DNA from: JBDWFY01 sp964291365
GTDB taxonomy: Bacteria > Pseudomonadota > Alphaproteobacteria > Rhizobiales > Stappiaceae
DNA length: 64,000 nt
Direction: 5' to 3'
Assembly (NCBI GenBank): GCA_964291365.2
Contig: OZ219973.1
Location: 31,240 to 95,239 of the forward strand
The position numbers and the translations under genes are program-made. The stretch's first letter is position 1; the number at the start of each line of letters is the position of its first letter. Below are positions 10,955-22,690 of the stretch, one piece after another. The notes under the pieces are model-generated. The model saw only the letters and a program-made list of their open reading frames with translations. It did no database searches and had not been told where the DNA came from.

Positions 10955-13900
10955 ATGGAGGTGATTCTAAAGTGGTTTCTTATCATCATGGCAGTTATCT
11001 TCATGTCTTGTGGAATTGAAGGTTCGTTTAGTTTACAGGTTGGCATGATAAGTGTATAGGTATGCTGTCAATTTTCATAGGTTCTTGCCTGACATTCAGC
11101 CAGCTATCATGTACACAAGGTAGTAAGAGAGGATTGCCTGCACAAAATCACCTAGAGACAAGGTTAATTCCTGCAATGGAGTTCGATTGTACTGGAATTT
11201 TGGTCGGGTTGACAGTCTCTGGAAGAATTGGATCAGGAACAGCATATCCAAAACTACAAATCTGGAGGAGAAACAGCACTTACAGAAACGTATACTTCAA
11301 GAATGGACCAGAAATCCAAATAGATGCTCAGGGATCAGCATGTGAAACTATAACTCAAAACGTAAACTGCACTCAAGAATTTCAATGCAGACTCTCTGCA
11401 GCTAACTATGTCTCTGTGCTCTCTGGCTCCGATATCATTGGAGTGGAGCTGCCTCCTCTGCATAATCAAGCATTTGAGCTGCTTTTCATAGGTAGTCCAC
11501 AGCGACAGCATGTTTGGCGACGGGAAATAACTATGCCCAGCATAACTTTTGGTACCCAAGATCTTACGGTAGAGGAAGATCTGCTTTTCAGTGTGGATAT
11601 AGGTGAGTTGTTAAAGTATGACTGTGGCTTTTATATAAGTACCACAATTAGGCCTATTATGTCATAAAAATTCATCATAGATGTTAACGAGTGCTTGGCT
11701 AATACTGATGGCTGTGATCAAATCTGTATTAACACCACTGGATCATTTTGGTGCAGCTGTATTCATGGGTATACACTCTCTTCTGATGGAAGGTCATGCC
11801 TAGATATCAATGAATGCACAGGTGGCACACATAACTGTCAGCAACGCTGTATCAACATCAATGGAGGATTTTTATGTGACTGTAACCCAGGTTACCAGCT
11901 CAACTCTGATGGAAGAAACTGTTCATCAATTGACGAGCAAAGTAATATTTTGTACTAGGAATGTATGAGTCACCCAAAGGGCAGCAAAGGAACATTGACT
12001 TCTGCAGGGTGCTCCATAGCATGTGTTACTAGGCGAAGTACTTAAAGGTTGTTTTCTTCATAATTTTGGAACATGCAGCTGGTACAATGCATATAGCAGT
12101 ACTTTGTGCAAGCCACATTCAGTGTACTGCGATGGTTATAGTATGTGCAGTACCGGTAGTATTGATACAATAATTGTTATAGAGTGTGGCCAGTACTAAG
12201 CCAATGCCATGGAAATACCCTACAGCTAGCCGGTAAGAGTACGTTAACAGGAGTGTGTGTAACATCCATATTATAGTAGTGTAGATGGCATTTCCTTGAG
12301 TGACCTAGTAGTTGATTGCTGACACTGTCTGGGTCATAACTTGTTCATACATAAACTATGTGGTACCTTTGGGTGGCTCATGCATACCCTGATTATATAT
12401 AGTGATGTGCATGCTGAGGGTAAAACTCCCAGTTTGATTCAGTATATCGAAATCCACCACACTTTATTGGCTTGAATAATATGTTTATTGTTGTACTATG
12501 CATATCTCGAGACAGGTCCTGGAAGTGATTCTCTGACAGTAGGAGTTATTCTGACTGTAGTTATTGGCATTTCAGTGCTACTTCTTGCTGCTACTGCTAT
12601 ATTATTGCCATTAATTTTGATTTCTCCAATGAGTTGCAAGAGAAATTCTAATGAATTCGAAACCACCAATGTCGAGATCACAATGCAAAGTAATGACTCT
12701 TAAATGTGCTTCTTGAATTATTTACTGGTTCCATGTCTATGATGGCTCTAACCTTAAGCAAATCCAAGCCAGATTACACCATTGTTTGATGATAGCTACT
12801 GATATAATAGGCATTTCCAATCCATCCTCCCCAACTATTGCAATACAGCTATTTATAGTATTGATTAAATTTGACATCCAAGCTCAGCATAAATCTACAT
12901 GTACTACAGTCTTAATTTTTTCATAACTCAGGTACTAGGGTCTCAGAAACAACTCAACATGAGATGGTTCTAAGGGAGACAGTCCAGGCGAAGGTCCCAC
13001 CATCCCTTAATATCAGCTCCACTGACCTCCGAGTGGTAGATCCAATTGGACAAGGTAAAATAAAGAAATTTGCAATAAATATTATTGATTAAATTTGACA
13101 TCCAAGCTCAGTATAAATCTACATGTACTGCAGTCTTAATTTTTTCATAACTCAGGTACTAGGGTCTCAGAAACAACTCAACATGAGATGGTTCTAGTCC
13201 CACCATCCCTTAATATCAGCTTCACTAACCTCCGAGTGGCAGATCTAATTGGACAAGGTAAAACAAAGAAATTTGCAATAAATATTATACATGAACTATA
13301 GACATGTGTTACCAGGTGAATTTGGCATTGTGTACAAAGGCTATCATATTACTGGCCAATCTATAACAGAGATTGTTGCCATGAAGACAATAAAGGGTAT
13401 GTCATCAAGAGTATCATCGAGAGTATATAATAGGAAGAGAGAGGGAGAGTATCCTACTCCATTAGTCTGGCCAGCTAGACCCACTCCCCCTCTCCTACTC
13501 ATTATGCTGAGTTTTTATTGTCAAAGGGGAAGGGTCTAGCAACTCTTGCTAATGAGCTGTTGTAATTAGTTTGAACTGACTAATGAGAGCTCACTTCTGT
13601 CCGCTTGCTAGTTACACAATATATGGTAATAAGCTTACTTAGCTACACTGTTGCTCTAGCTATAGCGGGCACACTGCAGGTAATGCACCTGACCTTGTAG
13701 TGTTTGCCTAACTCATCAACCACTCAACCATAGTGGCCACACTTTGTACCCTTCAACTGTATATAAATAATAATCTGGAGAGGGGACAAGGATCTAGCTG
13801 GCCAGACTACCTACTCTATATACTGCTGTGCAGACGCATTGTGGATAATTAAATTTGAGTGGTTGACTCAAATAAGCTGTGAAACCCAACAGTGGAATAT

Positions 13901-15197
13901 TGTAGCTGGGTAGTACCCAGGAGGGCTGTCCTAGACCAATTATTGGCCAATACTCACTTAACTACAAGGTGGTATGTGTAGTTATGATACTACAGTTTAC
14001 GAGGATATATGGATTTAATTATCCGCAACACGTTTGCACAAATTAATGTGACTGAATTTAGGCTTCATTGACGAAGATGCAGTTCAGGGGTTACTTAGGG
14101 AATGTGCTAAAATGAAGAGCTTCAACCATCCGCATGTAATGAACCTGAAGGGAGTCTGTTTGGATGGAGGACCTGTACCCTACCTCATACTGCCATATAT
14201 GGCCAATGGTAGCTTGTTATCTTATTTACAGAAGAAACGGTTTAGTCTTGTTGTGGCACCGGGTACAGAAATTGTACAATCACAAGTGAGTTTGAGGTCA
14301 AAGTGTTGTCAGTGATGGTCATGAATGATTCTTTTATACTGTACATATGTGTATCACCATATGCACTGCTGGTGGTTAAGTTGCCAGTCGACAATAATAT
14401 TAAAAATTTTATATTAATGACAAGCACATACTTTATCCATACAGGTAGAAGTCATTGAAAAGCGGCTGTTGGACATGTGCCTACAGGTGGCCAAAGGTAT
14501 GGAGTATCTTGCTCATGAAAAGGTGGTCCACAGAGATTTGGCAGCAAGAAATTGCATGTACATACACATATTAACTTGATATAAAAGTATACAATCATTC
14601 ATATTTGGAAATGTACTGTGCTATATAGGATTGATATGAACATGGTCATCAAAGTTTCAGACTTTGGTCTCTCAGTGAACACAGGTAATAAGGAATACTA
14701 CCGTCTATCAGGTGACATGGGAATCAAGCTTCCTTTCAGGTGGATGGCTCCAGAGACATTTTCAGACTATATCTTTTCTGAAAAGTCTGACATTGTAAGA
14801 AATACAATTAGATTGGTCTTAATATATGCACATAATAATAGTAATATGATAGTGGAGTTATGGAGTAACATCCTGGGAGATTTTCACTGGAGGCCAAGTC
14901 CCCTATACCGGCATTAGACCAACATCGCTGCAAACCTTATTCCAGAGAGGGGAGAGGTTGGAGAGACCCAACAACTCAGCCTGTAGCTGTGAAATGTATA
15001 GCATTAAATTTTATTGATGTTATGTTAAATCAGTGCTTTGTATTGTCATGTATTTCAGGTATTCAACAATGAGATGGTGTTGGGAGATGGCCCCAGAGAA
15101 GCGACCCTCATTCTCCACTTTGGTCCAGACAATTTCCACATCTCTAGAGAACAAGGCTGGCTATCTTCATGTTGGAACTATATTGGATGATGCATGA
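10955..15197 (+). CDS. RTK2: receptor tyrosine kinase, paralogue of RTK1, with a duplicated juxtamembrane exon
   Basis: Exons: 10955-11021, 11081-11602, 11681-11941, 12516-12689, 12932-13054 and/or 13156-13257, 13316-13396, 14062-14285, 14445-14557, 14629-14794, 14853-14995, 15059-15197. Using the first juxtamembrane exon gives about 670 residues. Order: signal peptide, shared ectodomain, two EGF repeats, membrane helix, kinase. Kinase motifs are intact: GEFGIVYKG, VAMK lysine, HRDLAARN, DFG, KEYYRL, RWMAPE, SDIWSYGV. In the ectodomain the near-invariant Trp of GWTVSGR is Leu (GLTVSGR). Without splicing at 12689 the membrane exon reads to a stop at 12701-12703, giving a possible kinase-less form. 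The ectodomain has diverged from RTK1 more than the kinase has. Confidence 0.88.
11964..12393. mobile_element. Possible degenerate inverted-repeat element in an RTK2 intron
   Basis: ATGAGTCACCCAAAGGG near the left edge pairs imperfectly with CCTTTGGGTGGCTCATGCAT near the right edge. RTK1 has no such block in the corresponding intron. Arms are short and the interior does not pair clearly, so this may be an old MITE or coincidence. Confidence 0.45.
12860..13262 (+). repeat. Tandem duplication of an RTK2 exon with its upstream intron
   Basis: The block starting about 12864 (ATTAAATTTGACATCCAAGC) recurs starting about 13088, including the intron end, the acceptor and the exon that encodes the segment before the kinase glycine loop. 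The exons are 12932-13054 (123 nt) and 13156-13257 (102 nt). The second lacks 21 nt (seven codons, beginning AGGGAGACAG) but is otherwise close. Both are phase 1-1 with good splice sites, so either or both can be used without breaking the frame. Confidence 0.85.
13440..13825. mobile_element. Inverted-repeat element in the long RTK2 kinase intron
   Basis: TAGTCTGGCCAGCTAGA near 13463 pairs with TCTAGCTGGCCAGACTA near 13793, and neighbouring bases extend the pairing. The interior (ACCTGACCTTGTAGTG, CAACCACTCAACCA) recurs at about 47763-47810, so it belongs to a dispersed family. The intron (13397-14061) is much longer than the equivalent intron of RTK1 (68 nt), consistent with insertion. Confidence 0.7.
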
Positions 15198-15781
15198 TGA
15201 CATGCATGTAGAGAAAGCTACACTATACATATCTCCACAGCCAATATTTGCAATTCTTGTGTGCATGCACTAAACTTTAAGACCCCCAATGTGAAATCTA
15301 AACTCAGAAACACGCTGCATACAACTATGTGATTGTGTATGGTCCTTTAATTAATAAAGTGTTATTGTAGTATTGCTAGTTAGCTGAACTTTATCTTTGT
15401 AGTTATAGTGCCAGTACATATATACCTACACATTATCTTTCCCTAAAGTGTTATAATAATATTATTTGTGAACTACCTGTATAATGCATATGCATGAGTG
15501 CCGTACATTTGGTGTATGTGTGGGGAAACATACTATATCATAGCGACAAAATTTTCAACCCCAATTCTGATGACACACACTATCTTAAGGAATCTGGAAC
15601 CCTATAATTCAAACCACATACCTACAGCTGATGATAATGAAATTCACTACACTATAGCTCAATGATCCATTTAATAAATGGAATTGCATACTAAGGTTAT
15701 TACTTCACGGCATGCACACAGTTGGCATTCTGCTCACGTTCAAGCTCTTCATGCAGCAAGCTTATCTAGCTATCCTCAAAG
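15198..15781. other. Region between RTK2 and EGF2
   Basis: Includes an AATAAA at 15353-15358, then the empty target site GTATTGCTAG that corresponds to the foldback insertion at 6548-7022, then the 5' flank shared with EGF1 (CAATGATCCATTTAATAAAT). No gene is visible. Confidence 0.6.
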
Positions 15782-18522
15782 ATGTCTAGATCAAAATTAT
15801 TGTTCTTTGTTGTATTACTATACCTATGCAAAGCTCAAGGTTTGTTGATTATAATACTCAAGACATGTTAGCTGATAACTTCATGTACATGCACACAGGT
15901 GAGGGCATGTCATGCTTAGAAAATGAGAACGTATCATGCGAGGAGGGCTTTGGCCATGGATTGAGCAATTTCACCGAAACAAGATTAATTCCCACGATGT
16001 ACTTTTCCTGTAATGGCACTATAATTGGATGGATAGTATCTGGGAGAGCAGGACAAGGCACACAGCCTCCAAAGCTACAGATATGGAGAAGAAACACAAC
16101 AGATGAAGAGGAATATCACACAAGAGGCCCAACTATTCCAATAGACCCAGATGCGGAAGGAGTGGAGTGCGAAGAAATGTCAATGTGTAACCAAACATTT
16201 CAATGTAGACTGAATGAGACTTATCAGATTATTGTCCAGTCTGAGGTAGACATTATAGGAATAGAGCTGCCTCCTTTGGAAAAACAAAGCTTTGAGCTGT
16301 TTTTCATGTCCAGTTCAAACATTAGTCACTACATCTGGCAGCAGGAAGAAGTGATGATCAATAGCTCACTGAGAATTGGTTCACAAAATGCTATAGCAGA
16401 TGACAAAGTACTACTCCACTTGAATGTCAGCCCAGGTACATATAAGCAACAATAAAACCGTGTTTTGTCACTAACCTATATTCCTCTCTTCTGGCCAGAT
16501 ATCAGCGAGTGTAGAGCCAATGCTAGCATCTGTGATCACATCTGCACAGACACCGTGGATTCCTTTGAGTGCAGCTGCTATGAAGGATATACACTAGCAA
16601 GCGATGGAAGGTCGTGTCTGGATACTGATGAATGTGCAGTCGGCACTCATAACTGCCAGCAACATTGCATTGATGTTCCTATGGGAGGTGGCTTTGCGTG
16701 TGACTGTGTGCTAGGCTATCTACTCAATCCTGACAACCATACGTGTAGCGGTGAGTCTATGAAAGTCACTAATTTGTACAATGTGATTGTACTTCATGCT
16801 TGTGATAGATATTGACGAGTGTGCAAACAATAGTGGAGGTTGTGAACCTGGATTATGCTCCAACACAAATGGATCATTTGAATGTAGTTGCAGAGACGGC
16901 TACCAACTAGACGGTGATGGCAGGTCCTGCAAAGGTAGGTAGACCTCTTCAAAAAGTATCATACAGCACATACTGTATTATAGCAAGCTGAAAGTGTGGT
17001 AGTGTGTAGGAGTGGGGTATACCTGAGTCAGTACGTCTCGGCCTCTGCACTTTCAACAGTTGCACCTTATTACTTCGTCTCATTGAGCACATTCCAATAG
17101 TGTGTGCTAATCGAATTTTCCAAATGCTTCCTCCCAAGTTCAACGATGCATAGCCAGTGTTGACATAATTAGGTCTTATTAAGCTCGAGTATGAGGAACT
17201 CAACTTAGCAGTGCTAAATTATATTATTATGTATACACTAATAATATAGATACTGATGAGTGCTTATTGGGAACAGACAACTGTGAGCAGCTCTGTGTTA
17301 ACACTATTGGTGTATTTGAGTGTGAGTGTGGGTCAGGCTATCAGCTCAAATCTGATGGAGCAAATTGCACAGGTAGTCTATATACCTGTCCAATAGCCAA
17401 TCAATGAATATTGTCCCACTATGACATTGTAAATTAATTTTTATATGCCCTTTACAGACATAAATGAGTGTGCTAGTAATAATGCTGACTGTCAGCATAC
17501 TTGCTCTAATACGGATGGATCATTTGAATGCAGTTGTAGAAATGGTTATACACTAGGCAGTGATGGACTGTTATGCATTGGTAAGCCTCCAAATTCTACA
17601 CATTCAACTTACTACATCACATTTTTTGATTGCTAGATATTAATGAATGTATTAATGACACACATGACTGTGAACATATCTGCCATAACACTGAGGGATC
17701 CTATTGGTGCAGCTGCTATCGTGGGTACAGGCTAACCAGCGATGAAAGGACTTGTACGGACAAGAACGAGTGCTTACTGGGTACACACAACTGTGACCAG
17801 CTATGTGTGAATGGCATTGGGAGTTTCAGCTGCAAGTGCAACCAAAGCTATCAAATTGCTCCTGATGGGAAAACTTGTTTAGGTAATCTTTGAACCTTGT
17901 ACCTGTCTGATTCTGTACAAAAATCATCAGCCAGACTTCATTTTGTATACACCAGATATCAATGAATGTGAGAGCAACAATGGAGGGTGTCAACACACTT
18001 GTTCAAACACTGATGGGTCATTCATATGCAGCTGTAGAAACAGCTACCAACTGAGCAAAAATGGACAATCTTGCAATGGTACGTTTCCGGAAAATTAATA
18101 GAGCAATTACAATTTACCTTTCCTATACCTTAATGTAATACCCTATTACCATAGAGAGGACAGATTTAATAACAGGAGCAGCTGTTGGTGCAACGTTTGG
18201 AATTCTTGTCGTAATCATTCTATTTATGACTCTGATATGTGTGTATATCACCTACCTGAGACGCTCTAAAGGAACAGACATAAACATTACTCCATCAAGA
18301 AAACATGTGAAGCACGAAATATCACTGCCTTATGTAGTGGAGAACAAGAGCTTCAGTGACACTCTACCCAATACTCGTGGCCCAAAGATATTAGTTCTGA
18401 ATGCCACTACACTGGATAATGACAGGACAAACAAAAACTTAGAAATCTATAACTCTCTTTTTGACTCAGAAGAGGTTACAGATATGAACAGCTACAGTAA
18501 TGGTGAAACCATTCCAACATGA
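15782..18522 (+). CDS. EGF2: kinase-less single-pass receptor with shared ectodomain and eight EGF repeats
   Basis: Nine exons, all phase 1 at internal borders, give about 651 residues: 15782-15839, 15899-16435, 16499-16750, 16809-16934, 17250-17372, 17458-17580, 17637-17882, 17956-18078, 18155-18522. Signal peptide; the 175-residue shared domain; eight EGF repeats, most with the DxxEC calcium-binding start and several with the C-x-N-x4-F-x-C-x-C hydroxylation pattern; one membrane helix (about 534-560); then a 90-residue cytoplasmic tail with no kinase. The tail has tyrosines in LPYVVENKSF, NLEIYNSLFD and MNSYSN, which could be phosphorylation sites. Its first half is nearly identical to EGF1. 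It follows RTK2 on the same strand. A co-receptor or decoy role is inference. Confidence 0.88.
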
Positions 18523-19393
18523 TGTTTGTGAATCACTGTACACATAGCCCCCATGCACATTGTAAACATGCTGACATTTTTTGCTACTCCACTGGCTTGC
18601 TTATCAAATTAGCTGTACAGAGTACTTATGCAAACATCATCAAAGGCAAGTAACATTCCATAGTCACACCTTTTGCTGCAGTAATGAATTGCCAATAGCT
18701 GTCCATGCATGACATTCCTTGTTGCTGCATGGTGCTGTCATATATTGTCAAATACGTTAGTCCCAGAGTCTGAAAATGCATGTAGGAAGCATTAAATTTC
18801 CTTTGTTATAATTATATTAGATGAATTGTCTTATTAGAGAGTATTCTGATTGTAAATTCAGCAGCACATAGCTACCATCAGTCCTTAAGTCACAAAGAAT
18901 GGCTGTCACAACTGAATCAAAGCGAAACTAGGTATGCAAAATTAAGTACGATGATAATCAAGAATTACACCCATCACTAAAATTAGTTATAGTTAAAGAT
19001 GTATCCGCCAATAGCTTAAGGTGTCACATAGGGAAAAATAAGGGAAATTCAACAAATTTACATTCTAGTGTGTACTCACGCTTACCGCAATAATACTATT
19101 AATATCAGAATATTAAAGTTTGCATGGTACATGCAATACACGTCATGATAATCATAGATAGAACTGATGATCAGCAAGGTAAGTGAAAAGGGACTAACTT
19201 AAATGGAAAATGTTAAAGATCGTTAACATACTTTAAATCAGCCATAGGTTGATAAGTGTGTGATTTGAAGCTAGGAGGTGTTTAAACATGGAACACATGG
19301 AGTCAATAAACAATAATATCACTGTAGTCAATCATGTCTAGCTGATGTCTTGCCATAACTGGCTGTATAATTTAGAGTTAAGTAGATCAGATA
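18523..19393. other. Intergenic DNA between EGF2 and the SMC5 3' end
   Basis: AT-rich, without a convincing exon, RNA gene or inverted-repeat element. The two flanking genes converge here, so it should contain both 3' untranslated regions. Confidence 0.45.
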
Positions 19394-22384
19394 TCACTGC
19401 AGGAATAGTTTCATATTCCAGTCCGTGAATGACATCATTTCCTGACCGTTGTTGACAATGTGAACTTGAACAGCATCAGAGTACTCCAGGTTCTGCAGCA
19501 GCTGCACATGTGTAGCATCACATGAAAGTCACACTCTTTCTCCCTCTCTCTATCTCTCATCTCTCATCTCTCTCACCACCATCCACCTATAACCACAAAC
19601 AACATACCTTTGGAGTGAGTAGAAAGTACTGTGCTCCTTGAGAAGCAGACTTGACAATCAGATTAAAGACATGCCTCTCGTTCACTGGATCCATGCCCTG
19701 GTTGATTTCATCCACAACACGAAATGGACAAGAGGCAGTTGCCTGTAGCGCAAGAAGGTAGAGCATGGTCGACACGCTTCTTTCTCCACCACTCTGACGC
19801 TGAGCATTCAGTGCCTGGAGCTCTTCATTGTCACGAAACTTGACACGAATCACGATACCATACTTGGCAAAGTCTTCGTTCTCTTCAAGAGATACCTCGC
19901 CAGCACAGTTCATTTGAGTGTGCTCTGAGAAAAATGCCCTGAAACGATCATTGATTCCTGCCAGTAACTCCTTTAGTGGATCGAGCCACCTAGGGTATAA
20001 AAAATGTGGGACAATGAATTCTGCTGTGATAACCAAACAACAGAGCTGATATACATGTATTGGCTAAGCTTTCTCACTTAGATTTGAGTTTGGCCATTTT
20101 CTCCTGCCTCCCTACAAGGTCTTCTTCAATTCGCTCGATTTCGTCTGTTAATCTCTGGATCATCCTTTCACGTCTCTCATACTCTTCCACTGTCTGCACA
20201 CATAAAGAAATTCCAGCTATAACTTGATACTGAATACTAGCTAGCACAGACTAAGTCACGAAATACACACATATTTTACACAAAATTGGCTATACTAAGG
20301 CACGATTAAACCTAGTCAAGAATTAAAGTCTTAGTGATATATTCTTTTATGTCTCCTTACATTTTCATCAGCACCCATACACATCTCAGCTTGGGCTTGG
20401 AGATCATGGATCATATCGTCAAGTCTCTCCAACTCATTAGGAAAATCATTAAACATCTCCATCAGGTGTTGGTTATCTGATGGGTTTTGCACCCCACACT
20501 CCTTCCTGGCCTTATTCAGGAGGGCATTCGCTCTCTCTTTGCTCACCCTCTCCTGGTACTCACACTCCTTGACCTCTTGCTGTGGTACACATACACACCA
20601 AGAATGCATAATTACTACACTACACATATCACCATGCACCACCACCACCAATTACTGTATTGGTTCACAGAGGAGTGCCTCAGCAGGCACTCGAATGGTC
20701 TTTTCATAGCTCCATAGCAATACTATAATCTATAAAAAAAAATTGCTTGTCATAACTCCATAGCAATACTATTTGGGATTGGTTGTGGCAAATAAACCCA
20801 CATGATTTTCATGCATGACAACAGATATGCACATTAGAAAGTACGAGCAATGATAAAATTAACTATGTATATAGCTGTCTAATTATGGAAATGCTTACTT
20901 CAGCACTCTCTTGTTCGCCTTTGGCCTTCTCGTACTCTTGCTGCAAGTAGGCAACACTCATCTCTGCTGAGCGTACAGTAAGTGATGCCTCCACACTCTC
21001 CATAGTGGTAGTAGCAGCAGACTTCATCAGAGATGTGAGATCACGAAAACAATCGACCCTTTTGGACTGAATCTATGTTGAAAAATACAGGATGAAGTTA
21101 TGTTAACTGTTCTCGGTCTAAAGTCAGCATGGATATACATGTATCAGTTGTACACCCACAGCAATGATTTTCTACTAATCCTGACCTAGCTGCATACAAA
21201 AGTTGGAGAGTGTACATATCCTGATAGAGAAGCAAAGAAAGAGTAGATAGAGCCTTGGATGCTGTTCAAATATCGAAATAAGTTGAACTATCAGCATGCC
21301 CTATGTACCTCTTTTACAGCTTCATCACATTGTTTCTCAGCAGCTTCAAGGTCTAAAGGAGGCTGGCCCAGGATGGAGTCAAGTCTATATATAGAAAGAG
21401 ATTATGCATGATCAAAATAAACCACACAGAAGCTGATGTAAAATAATAATTATAGGGGTATCTCACTTTGTCCTTCTGGATTTTATGTTTGATTGGGTTG
21501 ACTTCCAGTTTCCCAGCACCTTATTCAGATCATTCTATCATATAAGGAAAATAATCGTCTGACATTAGCAGTCTGTATATACATATTCATACGTTGCTAC
21601 AGCTTCTACTAAGTGATTTGGATAACAGCATACTCCACATATTTATATGTACCTTCTCCTGTCTCAGAGTATTGTCATCTCTACGAAGTGCCTGGTCCTG
21701 TTGCTCATACTCTTTGTATTGTTGGGTGTAAACCGCAAGACTCTGCTGAGCTTCCTGCAACAGAGTATGCATACACAGTGGGTGGGATGAACACAATTAG
21801 GGTCATTAGTTTTCGAGTACACACCTGTATCTGTCTCTGCAGTTCAGATTTCCTCTGAGTGTCAACACTAGCTACAAGAATCCTTGCTGGCCTGGGTATG
21901 GAATACATGATCACTGACAGCAATTGTATTGTAGAATAGCTCGAGTGAATGTATGTAGAGATGATACTTACATTAGTTCGGAAGATCTGGTACTTGCTGC
22001 ATTGCGGTAAGCACTTTGTTTCACAAGATACTACACACAATACACAAAAGTGAAACATCCTGTCTTATTAAATAACAAGTATAGAACATTATAGCACTTC
22101 ATTACCCTGGTATTCATGGTGAAAAACAGACGTAGTTTTGGCAATTCATGTTTTATCCTCTCAATCTGATCCGGAGAGAGAGACTCTGCGATGGGGACCT
22201 GGTGGAGAAAGTGAAACTGGCAGAAGTAGCAGAGCATTGGCTCTGGGGCCTCAATGAGGTCAATGAGCATCGTCTGAAAGCCATACCGATGGAGGTCATG
22301 GAAGGAGTACTCTGGGCGATAATCAGAGAGGGAATGGTTAGGAACTCGCACTATGTTCACCTTCCACTGCTTCTTGTCACGAAT
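19394..22384 (-). CDS. SMC5: SMC5 C-terminal half (hinge, second coiled coil, C-terminal ATPase head)
   Basis: Eleven minus-strand exons join in one frame: 22384-22106, 22030-21972, 21891-21825, 21754-21653, 21534-21467, 21384-21309, 21072-20899, 20579-20361, 20193-20078, 19989-19608, 19501-19394. They total 1650 nt, 549 residues plus stop. The first exon is the hinge (IRDKKQWKV, RYGF, VPIAE). Charged heptad-rich coiled coil follows. The head has the SMC signature in RQSGGERSVSTMLYLLALQ, then the Walker B motif RVVDEINQGMDPVNER and YFLLTPK, which is typical SMC5 sequence. SMC5 pairs with SMC6 in the DNA-repair cohesin-like complex. SMC5 proteins are normally about twice this length. The first exon has a good acceptor, yet no N-terminal head or Walker A appears before ST1, 300 bases away. 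Either the locus is 5'-truncated or the missing half lies elsewhere. Confidence 0.9.
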
Positions 22385-22690
22385 CTATGAGGTGTATATT
22401 GGTACAAATACTTGACAATGTATCACATGATAACATCGTGCTAAAATCTAGGTATGCTGTCAATATGAGTTAGATTGAGTGCATCATGATCAGCACCTTG
22501 GTTAGACAATAAGGAAGGTCAATGGTATGAAGCCAAGCTACTTGCAAATTACAAGTATTTGCACTGCATAATACATACATATTAGATTCAGTATTATTCT
22601 GAAACAAGACTAAGTGCTAAAAAATGTACTAGCGTACACTGTAAACTAGTGCAAATATATAACAGTCAGTGAACTAGTAGCAGCTACAAA

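Noticed and set aside
22440..22570. A possible extra SMC5 exon on the minus strand (reading WLHTIDLPYCLTK before a donor)
   Set aside because: The peptide does not match the region expected before the SMC5 hinge, and the acceptor is weak.
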